A DNA stretch of 64,000 bases, taken from the NCBI GenBank assembly GCA_905614365.1, contig CAJQSO010000017.1, positions 1 to 64,000 of the forward strand, read 5' to 3'. The notes under the pieces are model-generated. The model was not told the origin of the DNA. It made no database searches and saw only the letters and a program-made list of their open reading frames with translations. This DNA is from an uncultured Candidatus Thioglobus sp. GTDB taxonomy: Bacteria; Pseudomonadota; Gammaproteobacteria; PS1; Pseudothioglobaceae. The translations under genes and the position numbers were made by a program. Positions 25,191-34,853 of this stretch are shown here, in pieces (the first letter of the stretch is position 1; the number at the start of each line of letters is the position of its first letter).

Positions 25191-26267
25191 TTAAACGTAA
25201 GTCTTATAAACTCTTTGGGTAATTTGAGTAAAAATTTCATATGAAATTGTTTTGCAATGCTCAGCAACCTCATCAACTGAAATATTATTACCAAAAAGCT
25301 CTACTCTATCTCCAATCTTGGGCTCAGGAACATTCGTTAAATCAATTGTAATCATGTCCATTGATACTTTTCCAGCAATACTTGTTTTAACGCCATTAAT
25401 AAAGACTGGTGTTCCGTCTTCTGCACTTCGTGGATAGCCATCACCATAACCAATAGCGACAACTCCAATATCCATATCTTGCTCACATACATAGCGATCC
25501 CCATAACCAATTGAATGGCCTGCTTTAAAGCTTTTTATTGAAATAAGACTTGAGGACAAACTCATTGCCGGAGTAAGCTTATCTAGATTAGATTTATCAG
25601 AAAAGGGTGAAGACCCATAAAGCATAATCCCAGGACGAATATAATCCATATGAGACTGACCCCATTTCATTATTGCCGCAGAATTTGCGAGTGATGAGGC
25701 GTGTGTTTTTGTATTGACGATGTTTTCAAATTTCCTTATTTGTTTGGATGTTGAAGTACTTTCTAAGTTGTCAGCGTTTGAAAAATGAGTCATCATAGTC
25801 ATATTGTTTATCTTTTTGCTCTTTTCTAGCAAATTTACTGCATGAATAAATTCTTCGTCTTGAAAACCTAATCTACCCATTCCTGAGTCGTATTTAACAA
25901 AAATATCAACTGGTTTGTTAAAATCAAAACTAAGGAGCCAGTCAAGTTGTGGTTGGCTACATATGGTTGTAATTAGATTGTATTTTTCAATTAGTTTAAG
26001 CTCTGACTCTTCAAAAATACCTTCCATCAAAAGTAGAGGTGTCTTATCTATTCCACACTCTCTAAGCTCTATAGCTTCCTCGGTGCAAGCAACTCCATAG
26101 AGATCAGCATCATCTTCTAGATATTTTGCTACTGTGATTGCTCCATGACCATAGGCATTCGCCTTTACTACCGCTATTACTTTAGATTGAGGTGATAAGG
26201 ATTTTGCATATAAGTAGTTTTTCTTAATTGCATTGAGATTGATAATGGCAGTGCATTGTCTAGCCAT
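25191..26267 (-). CDS. alr: Alanine racemase
   Basis: PLP enzyme interconverting L- and D-alanine, 358 residues. PLP lysine in VIAVVKANAYGHGA (about residue 34) and the catalytic Tyr in SIGYGDRYVCE (about residue 253); KVSMDMITIDLT is the C-terminal family block. It follows dadA with an 8-base overlap, so the pair is a catabolic dadA-dadX type unit: racemisation of L-alanine then oxidation to pyruvate. It may also supply D-Ala for peptidoglycan if no second racemase exists. Confidence 0.96.
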   Translation of the reverse strand: MARQCTAIINLNAIKKNYLYAKSLSPQSKVIAVVKANAYGHGAITVAKYLEDDADLYGVACTEEAIELRECGIDKTPLLLMEGIFEESELKLIEKYNLITTICSQPQLDWLLSFDFNKPVDIFVKYDSGMGRLGFQDEEFIHAVNLLEKSKKINNMTMMTHFSNADNLESTSTSKQIRKFENIVNTKTHASSLANSAAIMKWGQSHMDYIRPGIMLYGSSPFSDKSNLDKLTPAMSLSSSLISIKSFKAGHSIGYGDRYVCEQDMDIGVVAIGYGDGYPRSAEDGTPVFINGVKTSIAGKVSMDMITIDLTNVPEPKIGDRVELFGNNISVDEVAEHCKTISYEIFTQITQRVYKTYV

Positions 26268-27546
26268 AATTTAAATTTGTTTTATTAGAATATTTATAGC
26301 GACTCATATCAATTCCTTCTAAAGAAATTTCAGACTCAATGCCTGAAACTATATTTGCTAATAGTTTGCCAGAGCCTAGTGACATTGTCCATCCTAGAGT
26401 TCCATGCCCAGTATTTAGATATAAATTTGAGTAAGGCGTTACGCCGATAATAGGAGTTGAGTCAGGAGTGCTGGGCCTAAAACCTGTCCAAAATTTAATA
26501 TCATCAGTTTCTTTTGCCGCATGAGGGAAAAGAATATCAAGGCCTTTTTTTAAAGAATGAAGTGACTGTTTCCTGAGATTGGAGTTATAGTCTGTCAAAT
26601 GGGCAATTCCAGCAACTCTGATAGTATCACCCAGTCTGGTGATACCAACTTTATTCTTATCATCCATTATTGTTGACTGAGGGGCATCTAGATCATTTAA
26701 CACTGGAAGTGAAATGGAGTAACCTTTAACTGGATAAACAGGAATATCAATGCCCACAACAGAGAGAATTTTGGGTGAGTGACTGCCAAGCGAAACTGAA
26801 TAACTATCTGCGGTTAGTTCGCCGTGATTTGTTTTTACTGAAGAAACTTTATTGTTATCAATACGAATAGATTCAATATGAGTATCAAATTCAAATTTAA
26901 CGCCCATCTCTAGGCATTTTTTATGCAATTCACGGGTAAATAAATAACAGTTTCCTGTGTAATCATTAATGAATCGAAGGCCGCCATAAAGTTTATTTTT
27001 AATATATTGAAGTCCAGGTTCAGCATCGACGCAGCCTTGGGCATCAAGCACTTCATATTGAATATTAAATTTCTTTAAGATTACCATATCTTGTTTTGCT
27101 TTTTCAAGATCCTTAGGGCTCCAAAATAACTGAAGTGATCCTTGTTTTCTTTGCTCATAATTAATATCAAATTCACTCTCTAAATCGATTAAAGTTTTTT
27201 GAGAGTAGTTTGCAATTCTAAGCATCCGGCTTTTATTAATTTCATAGCTATTAGAGTTACAGTTTTTATACGTCCGATACATAAACTTAATCATTTCAAG
27301 ACTAACGTTTGGATTGACAACTAAGGGTGAGGTTCCGCCTAGAGTCCATTTAATCAAACTCAGTGGAAGGCTTGGTGATGCCCAAGGTGATGAAAATGCA
27401 TACGATAGCTGACCTGCATTAGCATGACTTGTTTCCATAGCTACGCTCTTTTGCCTATCGATAACAGTAACATTATGTCCCTGCTTAGCAAGAAAATAAG
27501 CTGAAGTTGTGCCAATAATTCCGGCACCTAAAACGAGCACATTCAT
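26260..27546 (-). CDS. dadA: D-amino acid dehydrogenase small subunit
   Basis: FAD enzyme of 428 residues that oxidises D-alanine and other D-amino acids to 2-oxo acids, donating electrons to the respiratory chain from the inner membrane. N-terminal Rossmann motif VLVLGAGIIGTTSAYFLAKQG; DadA blocks ETSHANAGQLSYAFSSPWASPS and TGFRPSTPDSTPIIGVTPYSNLYLNTGHGTLGWT. It heads the leftward five-gene operon. The 200-base region before glyA contains the divergent promoters. Confidence 0.95.
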   Translation of the reverse strand: MNVLVLGAGIIGTTSAYFLAKQGHNVTVIDRQKSVAMETSHANAGQLSYAFSSPWASPSLPLSLIKWTLGGTSPLVVNPNVSLEMIKFMYRTYKNCNSNSYEINKSRMLRIANYSQKTLIDLESEFDINYEQRKQGSLQLFWSPKDLEKAKQDMVILKKFNIQYEVLDAQGCVDAEPGLQYIKNKLYGGLRFINDYTGNCYLFTRELHKKCLEMGVKFEFDTHIESIRIDNNKVSSVKTNHGELTADSYSVSLGSHSPKILSVVGIDIPVYPVKGYSISLPVLNDLDAPQSTIMDDKNKVGITRLGDTIRVAGIAHLTDYNSNLRKQSLHSLKKGLDILFPHAAKETDDIKFWTGFRPSTPDSTPIIGVTPYSNLYLNTGHGTLGWTMSLGSGKLLANIVSGIESEISLEGIDMSRYKYSNKTNLNYG

Positions 27547-27747
27547 TGTTTAAAAAAATAAATATAAAAGGTAATTTTACCACTGAGAAATATCAATGAT
27601 TTACTCAAGAATTGAACTTAATTTCAAATAATAAAACTATATAAAAAACATACTACAATCTTTTAAAAAAAAAGAATAATTTAGTTTAGATATTACTAAA
27701 TAAAGTGGTTAAAATTAACGTTTTAAGATTCCATTTACGGAGCTATT

Positions 27748-29001
27748 ATGTTTGATAAAAACCTAACATTAAATGATGTTGATCCTGAGATTGCAAATGC
27801 AATAAATGCTGAAAATGCAAGACAGGAAGCACACATTGAATTAATCGCATCTGAAAACTATACTTCGCCGGCTGTCATGTTTGCGCAGGGCTGTCAAATG
27901 ACTAATAAATATGCTGAAGGCTATCCTGGTAAGAGGTATTATGGCGGCTGTGAGCACGTCGATGTTGCTGAAACATTAGCTATAAGCAGAGCAAAAGAAT
28001 TATTTGGTGCTGCCTATGCAAATGTCCAGCCTCATTCTGGCTCGACTGCAAATGCTGCTGTCTTTCAAGCGCTCTTAGTCCCTGGAGATACTATATTAGG
28101 AATGAGTCTTGCTCATGGCGGTCACTTAACACATGGCGCTGCACCTTCTTTTTCAGGTAAAAATTTTAATGCTATTCAATATGGTCTGGATGAGTCTACT
28201 GGTGAGATTGATTATGATCAAGTTGAGCGCCTAGCACTAGAGCATAAACCAAAGATGGTTATTGCTGGCTTTTCAGCATACTCAAGGATTGTTGATTGGG
28301 CTCGCTTTAGAGAAATTGCTGATATGGTAGGAGCATACCTTCTTGTTGATATGGCCCATGTTGCGGGTTTAGTGGCAACTGGTGACTATCCATCTCCTAT
28401 TGAATTTGCTGATGTGTGTACTACAACGACTCATAAAACTTTGAGAGGCCCACGTGGTGGCTTAATTGTAGCTAGAGCAAATCCAGAAATTGAAAAAAAA
28501 CTCAACTCTGCTATATTCCCAGGAATACAGGGTGGCCCTTTAATGCACATCATTGCAGCTAAAGCGATTGCCTTTAAAGAGGCTATGAGTGATGACTTCA
28601 AGGCGTATCAAAAACAAGTTGTTATTAATGCTAGAGCTATGGCAAGCGTTTTCCTTGAAAGAGGTTATGACGTTGTTTCAGGCGGCACCGATAATCATGT
28701 TTTCTTAGTAAGTTTTATTGAGCAAGGACTAACAGGAAAGGCCGTTAATAATGCGCTAGGTGAGGCCCACATTACAGTGAATATGAACTCCGTTCCAAAT
28801 GATCCACAGTCGCCTTTTGTTACCAGTGGAATTCGAGTTGGAACTCCTGCTGGAACTACAAGGGGTTTTGGTGAATCTGAGTGTAAAGATATCTCTCATT
28901 GGATCTGTGATATTTGTGATGATCTTGAAAATGAATCTGTAATTGATGAAGTTAGGGCGAAGGTTGGAGAGCTTTGTTCTAGATTTCCAGTCTATAAGTA
29001 A
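27748..29001 (+). CDS. glyA: Serine hydroxymethyltransferase
   Basis: Converts serine and tetrahydrofolate to glycine and 5,10-methylene-THF. 417 residues, standard length. PLP Lys in [14 protein letters not shown] (about residue 228); [14 protein letters not shown] and the GSTANAAVF cofactor region are intact. A CGGAG ribosome site lies 5 bases before ATG 27748. First gene of glyA-nrdR-radA with gaps of 5 and 7 bases; the glyA-nrdR pairing is common in proteobacteria. Confidence 0.98.
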   Translation: MFDKNLTLNDVDPEIANAINAENARQEAHIELIASENYTSPAVMFAQGCQMTNKYAEGYPGKRYYGGCEHVDVAETLAISRAKELFGAAYANVQPHSGSTANAAVFQALLVPGDTILGMSLAHGGHLTHGAAPSFSGKNFNAIQYGLDESTGEIDYDQVERLALEHKPKMVIAGFSAYSRIVDWARFREIADMVGAYLLVDMAHVAGLVATGDYPSPIEFADVCTTTTHKTLRGPRGGLIVARANPEIEKKLNSAIFPGIQGGPLMHIIAAKAIAFKEAMSDDFKAYQKQVVINARAMASVFLERGYDVVSGGTDNHVFLVSFIEQGLTGKAVNNALGEAHITVNMNSVPNDPQSPFVTSGIRVGTPAGTTRGFGESECKDISHWICDICDDLENESVIDEVRAKVGELCSRFPVYK

Positions 29002-29006
29002 CCGCT

Positions 29007-29459
29007 ATGAGATGTCCTTTTTGTCAATCCGATGACACCAAGGTCCTAGATACTAGATTACTTGATGATGGTTCTCAAGTTCGCCGAAGAAGGGAATGTA
29101 TCGCCTGCGGGGAAAGGCATTCGACTCGTGAAACAGTTGATTTAAACCTACCAAGACTGATAAAAAGTGATGAATCCAGACAAGCTTTTAGTGAAGATAA
29201 GCTTCGCTCGGGATTACTAAAAGCTCTCGAAAAACGGCCAGTTGAAATTTCAAAAATTGAAACTGCAATCCAAAAAATTCAGCGAAAACTGATGGCTCAA
29301 AATGATAGAGAGGTGCCATCTTCAATTCTTGGAGAGTGGGTTATGGAAGAGCTAAGAGCTCTTGATGAGGTTGCATACATAAGATTTGCTTCAGTTTATC
29401 GTCAGTTCCAAGACATTGAAGCCTTTAAGAGTGAGATTGATAAATTAATGAATAAGTAA
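29007..29459 (+). CDS. nrdR: Transcriptional regulator NrdR
   Basis: Nucleotide-sensing repressor of ribonucleotide reductase genes, 150 residues. The N-terminal zinc ribbon is MRCPFCQSDDTKVLDTR...RRRECIACGERHSTRE (C3, C6, C31, C34 type spacing), followed by an ATP-cone domain (about 48-138, with LPRLIKSDESRQAFSEDKLRSG). Sits between glyA and radA. Confidence 0.97.
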   Translation: MRCPFCQSDDTKVLDTRLLDDGSQVRRRRECIACGERHSTRETVDLNLPRLIKSDESRQAFSEDKLRSGLLKALEKRPVEISKIETAIQKIQRKLMAQNDREVPSSILGEWVMEELRALDEVAYIRFASVYRQFQDIEAFKSEIDKLMNK

Positions 29460-29466
29460 TCTTAGG

Positions 29467-30828
29467 ATGGCAAAAACTAAAATTGAGTTTGTTTGTAGAG
29501 AATGTGGCTCATCACATCATCAATGGGCAGGGCAGTGCTTAGATTGTAAAGAATGGAATACACTTGAAGAGGTGGTAATATCTCAGGCAACTTCCTCTAA
29601 ACCTGAAAGCCTTAAAGATCTTCCTGCGTCTAAGGTGCAAAACCTATCTGAAATTAAATCACAAAACAATCATCGCCTTTCAACGGGTCTTAGCGAGCTT
29701 GATCGCACCCTTGGTGGGGGGCTTGTGGATGGCTCTGTAGTTCTAATTGGTGGTGATCCTGGTATTGGCAAATCAACTTTAATTCTGCAGGCAATAGCTG
29801 CGATTAATGCCTCAAATACAACCCTTTATGTCAGTGGTGAAGAGTCAGCTGAGCAGGTGAGCGATAGAGCTATTAGGCTTGGGATTAAAGAAGATATACT
29901 CTTTATAGGTGAGACTCATCTAGAGAAAATAATAAAGATTTCAAAAGATACCAGACCTAAGGTTATTGTTATTGATTCCATTCAGACTATGGTTACTGAT
30001 CTTTCAAATTCTGCGCCAGGATCAGTTACTCAAGTTCGTGATTGCGCAGCCCAACTTACCCAATACGCTAAACAGACCAATACAATACTATTGATGATTG
30101 GTCATGTTACAAAGGGTGGGGCACTTGCAGGCCCAAGAATCTTAGAGCATATGGTTGATGCTGTTTTATATTTTGAGGGGGATGCTGGTGGTCGTTATAG
30201 AATAATCAGAGCTGTAAAGAATCGCTTTGGCGCCGTTAATGAAATCAGCGTTTTTGCTATGGGCGAGAAGGGACTGCAGCAAGTAAGCAACCCTTCTTCA
30301 ATATTTCTTTCGAATCAAGAAAACCCCTCATCTGGCTCAATGGTTATGGTCACAAGAGAGGCCACAAGACCTTTACTTGTTGAGATACAGGCGCTCGTGG
30401 ACCAAGCTAATGGAACCCCAAAAAGGGTCAGTGTGGGTCTGGATCAAAACAGATTGTCACTGCAACTGGCAATTCTTCACAAGCACTCAGGCATTGCGAC
30501 ATTTGATCAGGACGTTTTTATAAACGTTGTAGGTGGAATCAAAGTTAGTGAAACCGCATCAGATTTAGTTGTGATGCTGGCAATTGTTTCAAGTTTAAGA
30601 GATAAGGTAATTCCAAGTAAATGGATTGCATTTGGTGAGGTTGGGCTTACCGGCGAGGTGAGGCCAGTTTACAACTCTATGGAAAGGTTATCAGAAGCTC
30701 AAAAGCAGGGCTTTGAAGTGGCAATTATTCCAAAAGGTAACGCGCCTAAAAAACCGATAAAAGGCATGAAAGTTGTAACGGTAGGGTACCTATACCAAGC
30801 AATTCAGTACTTACTAGAGAACAGCTAG
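29467..30828 (+). CDS. radA: DNA repair protein RadA
   Basis: RecA-like branch-migration ATPase of 453 residues. N-terminal C4 zinc finger (CRECGSSHHQWAGQCLDCKEW), Walker A GGDPGIGKSTL near residue 97, RadA-specific KNRFG motif (RAVKNRFGAVNE) near 253, and a Lon-protease-like C-terminal domain (about 290-450). Acts in recombinational repair with RecA. Its stop meets the leftward cobO gene; a 5-pair stem with CTTTTT overlaps the stop. Confidence 0.97.
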   Translation: MAKTKIEFVCRECGSSHHQWAGQCLDCKEWNTLEEVVISQATSSKPESLKDLPASKVQNLSEIKSQNNHRLSTGLSELDRTLGGGLVDGSVVLIGGDPGIGKSTLILQAIAAINASNTTLYVSGEESAEQVSDRAIRLGIKEDILFIGETHLEKIIKISKDTRPKVIVIDSIQTMVTDLSNSAPGSVTQVRDCAAQLTQYAKQTNTILLMIGHVTKGGALAGPRILEHMVDAVLYFEGDAGGRYRIIRAVKNRFGAVNEISVFAMGEKGLQQVSNPSSIFLSNQENPSSGSMVMVTREATRPLLVEIQALVDQANGTPKRVSVGLDQNRLSLQLAILHKHSGIATFDQDVFINVVGGIKVSETASDLVVMLAIVSSLRDKVIPSKWIAFGEVGLTGEVRPVYNSMERLSEAQKQGFEVAIIPKGNAPKKPIKGMKVVTVGYLYQAIQYLLENS

Positions 30829-30833
30829 TCTTT

Positions 30834-31427
30834 TTATAAATCTATACCTTTTTGAGCTCTAATATTAGCTCTAAAAGCGTGCTTTACATCTTTGACTTCA
30901 CTTACAGTGTCTGAAGCCTCAATAATGCCCTCACTGGCAGCTCTTCCAGTAATAACAACATGCTGACCCTTTGGTCTATTAATAAGCGCCTTAAGGATTG
31001 ATATTTCCTCAAGATACTTGTAATTAATCATGTAAGTAATTTCATCAAGAACCACAAGATTAATTTCTGGATCAGCTAGAAACTTTTCAGCTTCTAACCA
31101 TGTTTCATTTGCTAACTTTTTATCAAGTTCTTGGTCTTGAGTATTCCAAGTGAAACCGCTCTCCATATGGGCTGAAACAACATTAGGATTACTATCAAGA
31201 AAAAGATCTTCTCCAGTCTGCTGCTCACCCTTTAAAAAACGCACGAGAGCTACCTTCATTTCATAACCAAGCGCTCTGCAAATCATCCCCATAGCCGAAG
31301 ATGACTTACCTTTCCCATTTCCAGTCAAAAGAACAATGATTCCTTTATCGATATTTGCCTCTTCGATGCGAGAATCAATGTGTTCTTTCTTACGCTGCAT
31401 GCGTTTTTTGTATTTATTATCAATCAT
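30834..31427 (-). CDS. cobO: Corrinoid adenosyltransferase (BtuR/CobO/CobA type)
   Basis: Transfers the adenosyl group of ATP to cob(I)alamin, making adenosylcobalamin. 197 residues; inverted P-loop region VLLTGNGKGKSSSAMGM near residue 32, and family blocks VRFLKGEQQTGED, VVLDEITYMINY, and VVITGRAASEGIIEASDTVSEV. It follows the TonB receptor gene by 22 bases on the same strand, under the same cobalamin riboswitch, so the pair covers B12 uptake and adenosylation. Confidence 0.95.
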   Translation of the reverse strand: MIDNKYKKRMQRKKEHIDSRIEEANIDKGIIVLLTGNGKGKSSSAMGMICRALGYEMKVALVRFLKGEQQTGEDLFLDSNPNVVSAHMESGFTWNTQDQELDKKLANETWLEAEKFLADPEINLVVLDEITYMINYKYLEEISILKALINRPKGQHVVITGRAASEGIIEASDTVSEVKDVKHAFRANIRAQKGIDL

Positions 31428-31449
31428 ATTAAAAAATCATAATACTTAA

Positions 31450-33438
31450 TTAGAACTTACGTGAGACTGATAGTTTAATGTTTCTTGTGAAGTTTGTTGG
31501 GTATATCACATCATCCCTAAGAACAGTTCCATAAGAATTGTCAAATAAGTTCTCTACATCAAAATTTAACTCTAATCCCTTATCAGTTATATAAGCAAAA
31601 TTAAAATCAGTTGAGTTGTAGGCCATCTGTTTCTGAGTAAAGGTATTTGAAAAATCCTCACTTGCAAAACCTTTACTTCGATATTTTTGAGTTAGTGTCA
31701 TGTTAGTTTTATCATTTAAGCTGTACATTGCTGACACTGAAATATTGTGCTTTGAAGTCATCGGATGAGTTTTACCGTTAAAGGCTCCAGAGCCCTTATC
31801 TTCAGAATCGATTTTAGCTACTGTGTATGCATAATTGACATTTGTTGAAAGCTTTGAGTTGACATTGTATTTATTTTGTAGCTCTAAACCATATTTGTGA
31901 GACTTATCAAGATTTGTATTATCTCCAAAATAGCCACATTCTGAGGCAGAGGCTTGCTTGCATAAGTATATTTCATTCTTTAAATTCGCTCTAAATAAGG
32001 TTGCCTTTGTTTTAGAGTTATTAGTTAAGTAATTTAATCCAATATTGATCGTTTTACTCTTTGGAGCTTTAAGATCAGGATCATATATTAATGCAGGCCA
32101 TGCTCCAATTTTAAAATAACGATCTACATCTGGTGATTGAAATGCTTGATTGTAGTTTGAAAAAATAGAGGTAGTTTCACTCAGTTTTGAATTGAAACCA
32201 ATATCAAATGCATTGAACTTAGTTTCTTTTATGTCACCAGTTCCAGAATTTGGCTGATATTTATGATCAACTGTTTCTTTGCGAACACCAATAGAGAAAA
32301 GTGTATTGTTTCGAGTAAGCTGAAGCTGAGAAAAAATACCCATATTATCTTTAGTCAGAGTATTAGATGATCCTTTTCTAAATGCTTTCGATGACTTAAT
32401 TCCACTATCAATTTTAAGATTACCATTTTTAAAGCTTACTATTAAATTGTTGTTTGAGTAGTCATAATCGCTTCGACCCCAAGAGCCATAGCCAGTTGCG
32501 CTGCCGTATCTAGTTTGACTATATTTTTTAACTTTTGAAGCATCAAAAGTTATTTCTAAGTTATCACCAATTGGTGTTGTAATCTTTAACCCTCTATTCC
32601 ATTCAGTAGCTTCACGTTGATTTCTAGCTTTTCCATCATAGTCAAATCCAGGATCAGCATCAAATTCAGCCTTAGTTACTGAGAAAGGATATTTGTTGTT
32701 TACATAATTTTTTGAATAATCGATCTGGATATCTGTGCCATTGCCAAATGAATAACCAACACCTAAATTAGCGTTAGACTGTTCACCCTTATCTTTGTTA
32801 CCAATTGAATCATTAGAGCCATATCCTCCATGATCTAAGCTATCAATTGAAGCATTAATATTAAAATTACCCTCTTGAGTTCCAAAAGAAATATCTCTCT
32901 CTTGAAGACCATAATTACCAATGGATGTTGAAGTTTCAATATCAGTATTGTTTTTAGTGAAGATGTGAATTGCACCAGCCATTGCGTTATCGCCATAAAC
33001 AACTGAACCACTACCCTTGGTGATTTCTATTTTTTCAACATTATTGATGTTAATACCACCAATATTTGAAGTTTGCATATCAACATTATTTAATCTTCTT
33101 CCATTAAGAGTAACCACAATATTTTGGTAACCGTTGGTTAAGCCATAGCCTCTAGCAGCAATTGATTGAGAAAACCTATTTCCACTAGATGGAGCAAGCG
33201 TTAAGGATGTATTTTGAGTTAAAAAATCATAAATACTATTTGATTTTGATGCTTTAATATCCTTTTCAGTATAAACCTCTGATGAGAATGGAGCTAAGGT
33301 ATCCACCTCATTAAAGTAATTTGATGAAATTTCTGTTGGGTTTAAAGTAATTTTAATTGGCCCAATAACAGCATTTGCTGTATTTGAGAATAGAATTGCT
33401 GACAAGGAAGCAGCAAGGATTAGATTTTTAGTAAACAT
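31450..33438 (-). CDS. btuB: TonB-dependent outer-membrane receptor, probable cobalamin transporter
   Basis: Outer-membrane beta-barrel receptor of 662 residues: signal peptide (about 1-23), plug domain (about 45-155; SIAARGYGLTNGYQNIVVTLNGRRLNN and KGSGSVVYGDNAMAGAIHIFTK), then the barrel, ending in an aromatic residue (SRKF). The cobalamin assignment comes from the upstream B12 riboswitch and from cobO downstream; the barrel sequence alone would not show it. An AAGGGG site precedes the ATG at 33438. Confidence 0.88.
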   Translation of the reverse strand: MFTKNLILAASLSAILFSNTANAVIGPIKITLNPTEISSNYFNEVDTLAPFSSEVYTEKDIKASKSNSIYDFLTQNTSLTLAPSSGNRFSQSIAARGYGLTNGYQNIVVTLNGRRLNNVDMQTSNIGGININNVEKIEITKGSGSVVYGDNAMAGAIHIFTKNNTDIETSTSIGNYGLQERDISFGTQEGNFNINASIDSLDHGGYGSNDSIGNKDKGEQSNANLGVGYSFGNGTDIQIDYSKNYVNNKYPFSVTKAEFDADPGFDYDGKARNQREATEWNRGLKITTPIGDNLEITFDASKVKKYSQTRYGSATGYGSWGRSDYDYSNNNLIVSFKNGNLKIDSGIKSSKAFRKGSSNTLTKDNMGIFSQLQLTRNNTLFSIGVRKETVDHKYQPNSGTGDIKETKFNAFDIGFNSKLSETTSIFSNYNQAFQSPDVDRYFKIGAWPALIYDPDLKAPKSKTINIGLNYLTNNSKTKATLFRANLKNEIYLCKQASASECGYFGDNTNLDKSHKYGLELQNKYNVNSKLSTNVNYAYTVAKIDSEDKGSGAFNGKTHPMTSKHNISVSAMYSLNDKTNMTLTQKYRSKGFASEDFSNTFTQKQMAYNSTDFNFAYITDKGLELNFDVENLFDNSYGTVLRDDVIYPTNFTRNIKLSVSRKF

Positions 33439-33537
33439 AATGACCCCTTATTTATAAATAAAAAGAGGGATTTAGAGAAAAGAATTACAAGATATGTAAT
33501 ACATTAACTCACCACCCATCGTAGCTTTAGTAAAACT

Positions 33538-33625
33538 TAATTTGCTATGTATCGGACTTATCTTTATCAGAAATACCGTTGCGAGGGCAGTGTTGGATTT
33601 AAACCAACTTCCACTGTGCAAATTA
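33538..33625 (-). promoter_or_regulatory. Cobalamin riboswitch, compact form
   Basis: On the minus strand, 33625 to 33538: P1 arm TAATTTGC, GTGGAAGTTGG, AAATCCAAC, the B12-box-like ACTGCCCTCGCAACGGTA, then AAGTCCGATACATA and the matching P1 arm GCAAATTA. P1 is a perfect 8-pair stem closing an aptamer of about 88 bases, much smaller than the roughly 200-base class I form; it resembles class II/env8 riboswitches of marine bacteria. It lies about 100 bases upstream of the btuB start. The rest of the 335-base gap (33626-33773) is AT-rich and shows nothing else clear. Confidence 0.88.
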
Positions 33626-33773
33626 TTTTGTGAATTATATCGATTTTTTATAAAACTGCAATAACTTTTTTTATCTTTTTTTTTATTAAGTTATTACTTA
33701 ATAAAAACAATACTTTGAAGTCCGAATAGTCTTAGGTAAAATACCCTTTAAGAATTATCTTTTAACTTATATT

Positions 33774-34853
33774 ATGAAAAGCGATTCACTTGAAAATTTA
33801 AGAAATGATATTGACGCTCTGGATCAAAAAATTCAGCTTCTAATATCTCAGCGAGCAGACTTAGCCGCCAAGGTTGCACTTGTTAAGCAAGAGTCTAACG
33901 CACAAACTGCTTTTTACAGACCTGAGCGTGAAGCAGAGGTTTTAAGTAAGGTCATCCAAAGAAACAAAAGTCTTCTTAAAGATAAAGATATTGCTCTAAT
34001 TTTTAGAGAAATTATGTCTGCCTGCCTTGCACTTGAGCAGCCCCTTAAGATTGCCTTTTTAGGCCCTGAGGGAACGTTTACTCAAGAAGCAGCACTTAAG
34101 CATTTTGGCCATGGTGTCTCACCACTTGACTGCGGAACGGTTGATGAGATTTTTCATCAAGTTGAGACAGATAATGCGCAGTATGGCGTTGTGCCAATAG
34201 AAAACTCGTCAAATGGAGTTATTGGAACTTCCCTTGATATGCTTTATAGTCATGATTTAAATATTTGCGGCGAAGTGGAAATTGCCGTTGCACATCATCT
34301 AATGATGCAAGACCAATCTCAAGAAATTAAAATTATTTACGCGCACCAACAAGCCCTTGATCAATGTCATCGATGGCTCTCTAATCACTATCCTCACACT
34401 GAACTCAGACCTGTTGCATCAAATGCATTAGGCGCTAGAATGGTTAAAGACGAGCCAAATGCAGCGGCTATTGCATCTAAGGCTGCTCTTAGTATTTATG
34501 GCCTTGAAAGAGTTGCTAAAAATATAGAGGACAATGCTGGTAACGTAACTCGCTTTATTGTTATTGGTAAAGATGAAGTTCCAGCTGGCGTTAACGATAA
34601 AACCTCACTCCTAGTTGTTACAAAGCATGAGTCGGGCGCTTTATTTGATTTATTAGAGCCATTCAAAGCCAATAACATTAATATGCTTCAACTTGCGAGG
34701 CATCCTATCCCTGGGGTAAAGTGGGAATATTTGTTCTTCATTGATATAGAAGGGCATCAAAGTGAAAAAAATGTTCAGAAAGCTATTGTAGAGGTCAAAT
34801 CACGCGTCTCTAAATTAGATATTTTAGGCTCTTATCCCGTAGCGATTTTATGA
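33774..34853 (+). CDS. pheA: Chorismate mutase / prephenate dehydratase (P-protein)
   Basis: Bifunctional enzyme of phenylalanine synthesis, 359 residues. N-terminal AroQ chorismate mutase (about 1-88; LRNDIDALDQKIQLLISQR), prephenate dehydratase (about 94-270; IAFLGPEGTFTQEAA, VPIENSSNGVIGTSLD, and GNVTRFIVIGK with the catalytic Thr), and a C-terminal ACT domain (about 280-355) with the Phe-binding ESRP-like segment read here as RHPIPGVKWEYLFFIDIEGH. Heads the operon pheA-hisC-tyrA-aroA with a 4-base overlap to hisC. Confidence 0.97.
   Translation: MKSDSLENLRNDIDALDQKIQLLISQRADLAAKVALVKQESNAQTAFYRPEREAEVLSKVIQRNKSLLKDKDIALIFREIMSACLALEQPLKIAFLGPEGTFTQEAALKHFGHGVSPLDCGTVDEIFHQVETDNAQYGVVPIENSSNGVIGTSLDMLYSHDLNICGEVEIAVAHHLMMQDQSQEIKIIYAHQQALDQCHRWLSNHYPHTELRPVASNALGARMVKDEPNAAAIASKAALSIYGLERVAKNIEDNAGNVTRFIVIGKDEVPAGVNDKTSLLVVTKHESGALFDLLEPFKANNINMLQLARHPIPGVKWEYLFFIDIEGHQSEKNVQKAIVEVKSRVSKLDILGSYPVAIL

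Noticed and set aside
25148-25294. N-terminal extension of the 24332 dioxygenase
   Set aside because: It would overlap alr, is hydrophobic and unlike PhyH proteins; MLTAKQIENF at 25147 is the normal start.
30813-30834. ACTAG/CTAGT stem with CTTTTT at the radA stop
   Set aside because: Only 5 pairs; may be a weak terminator but not supportable alone.
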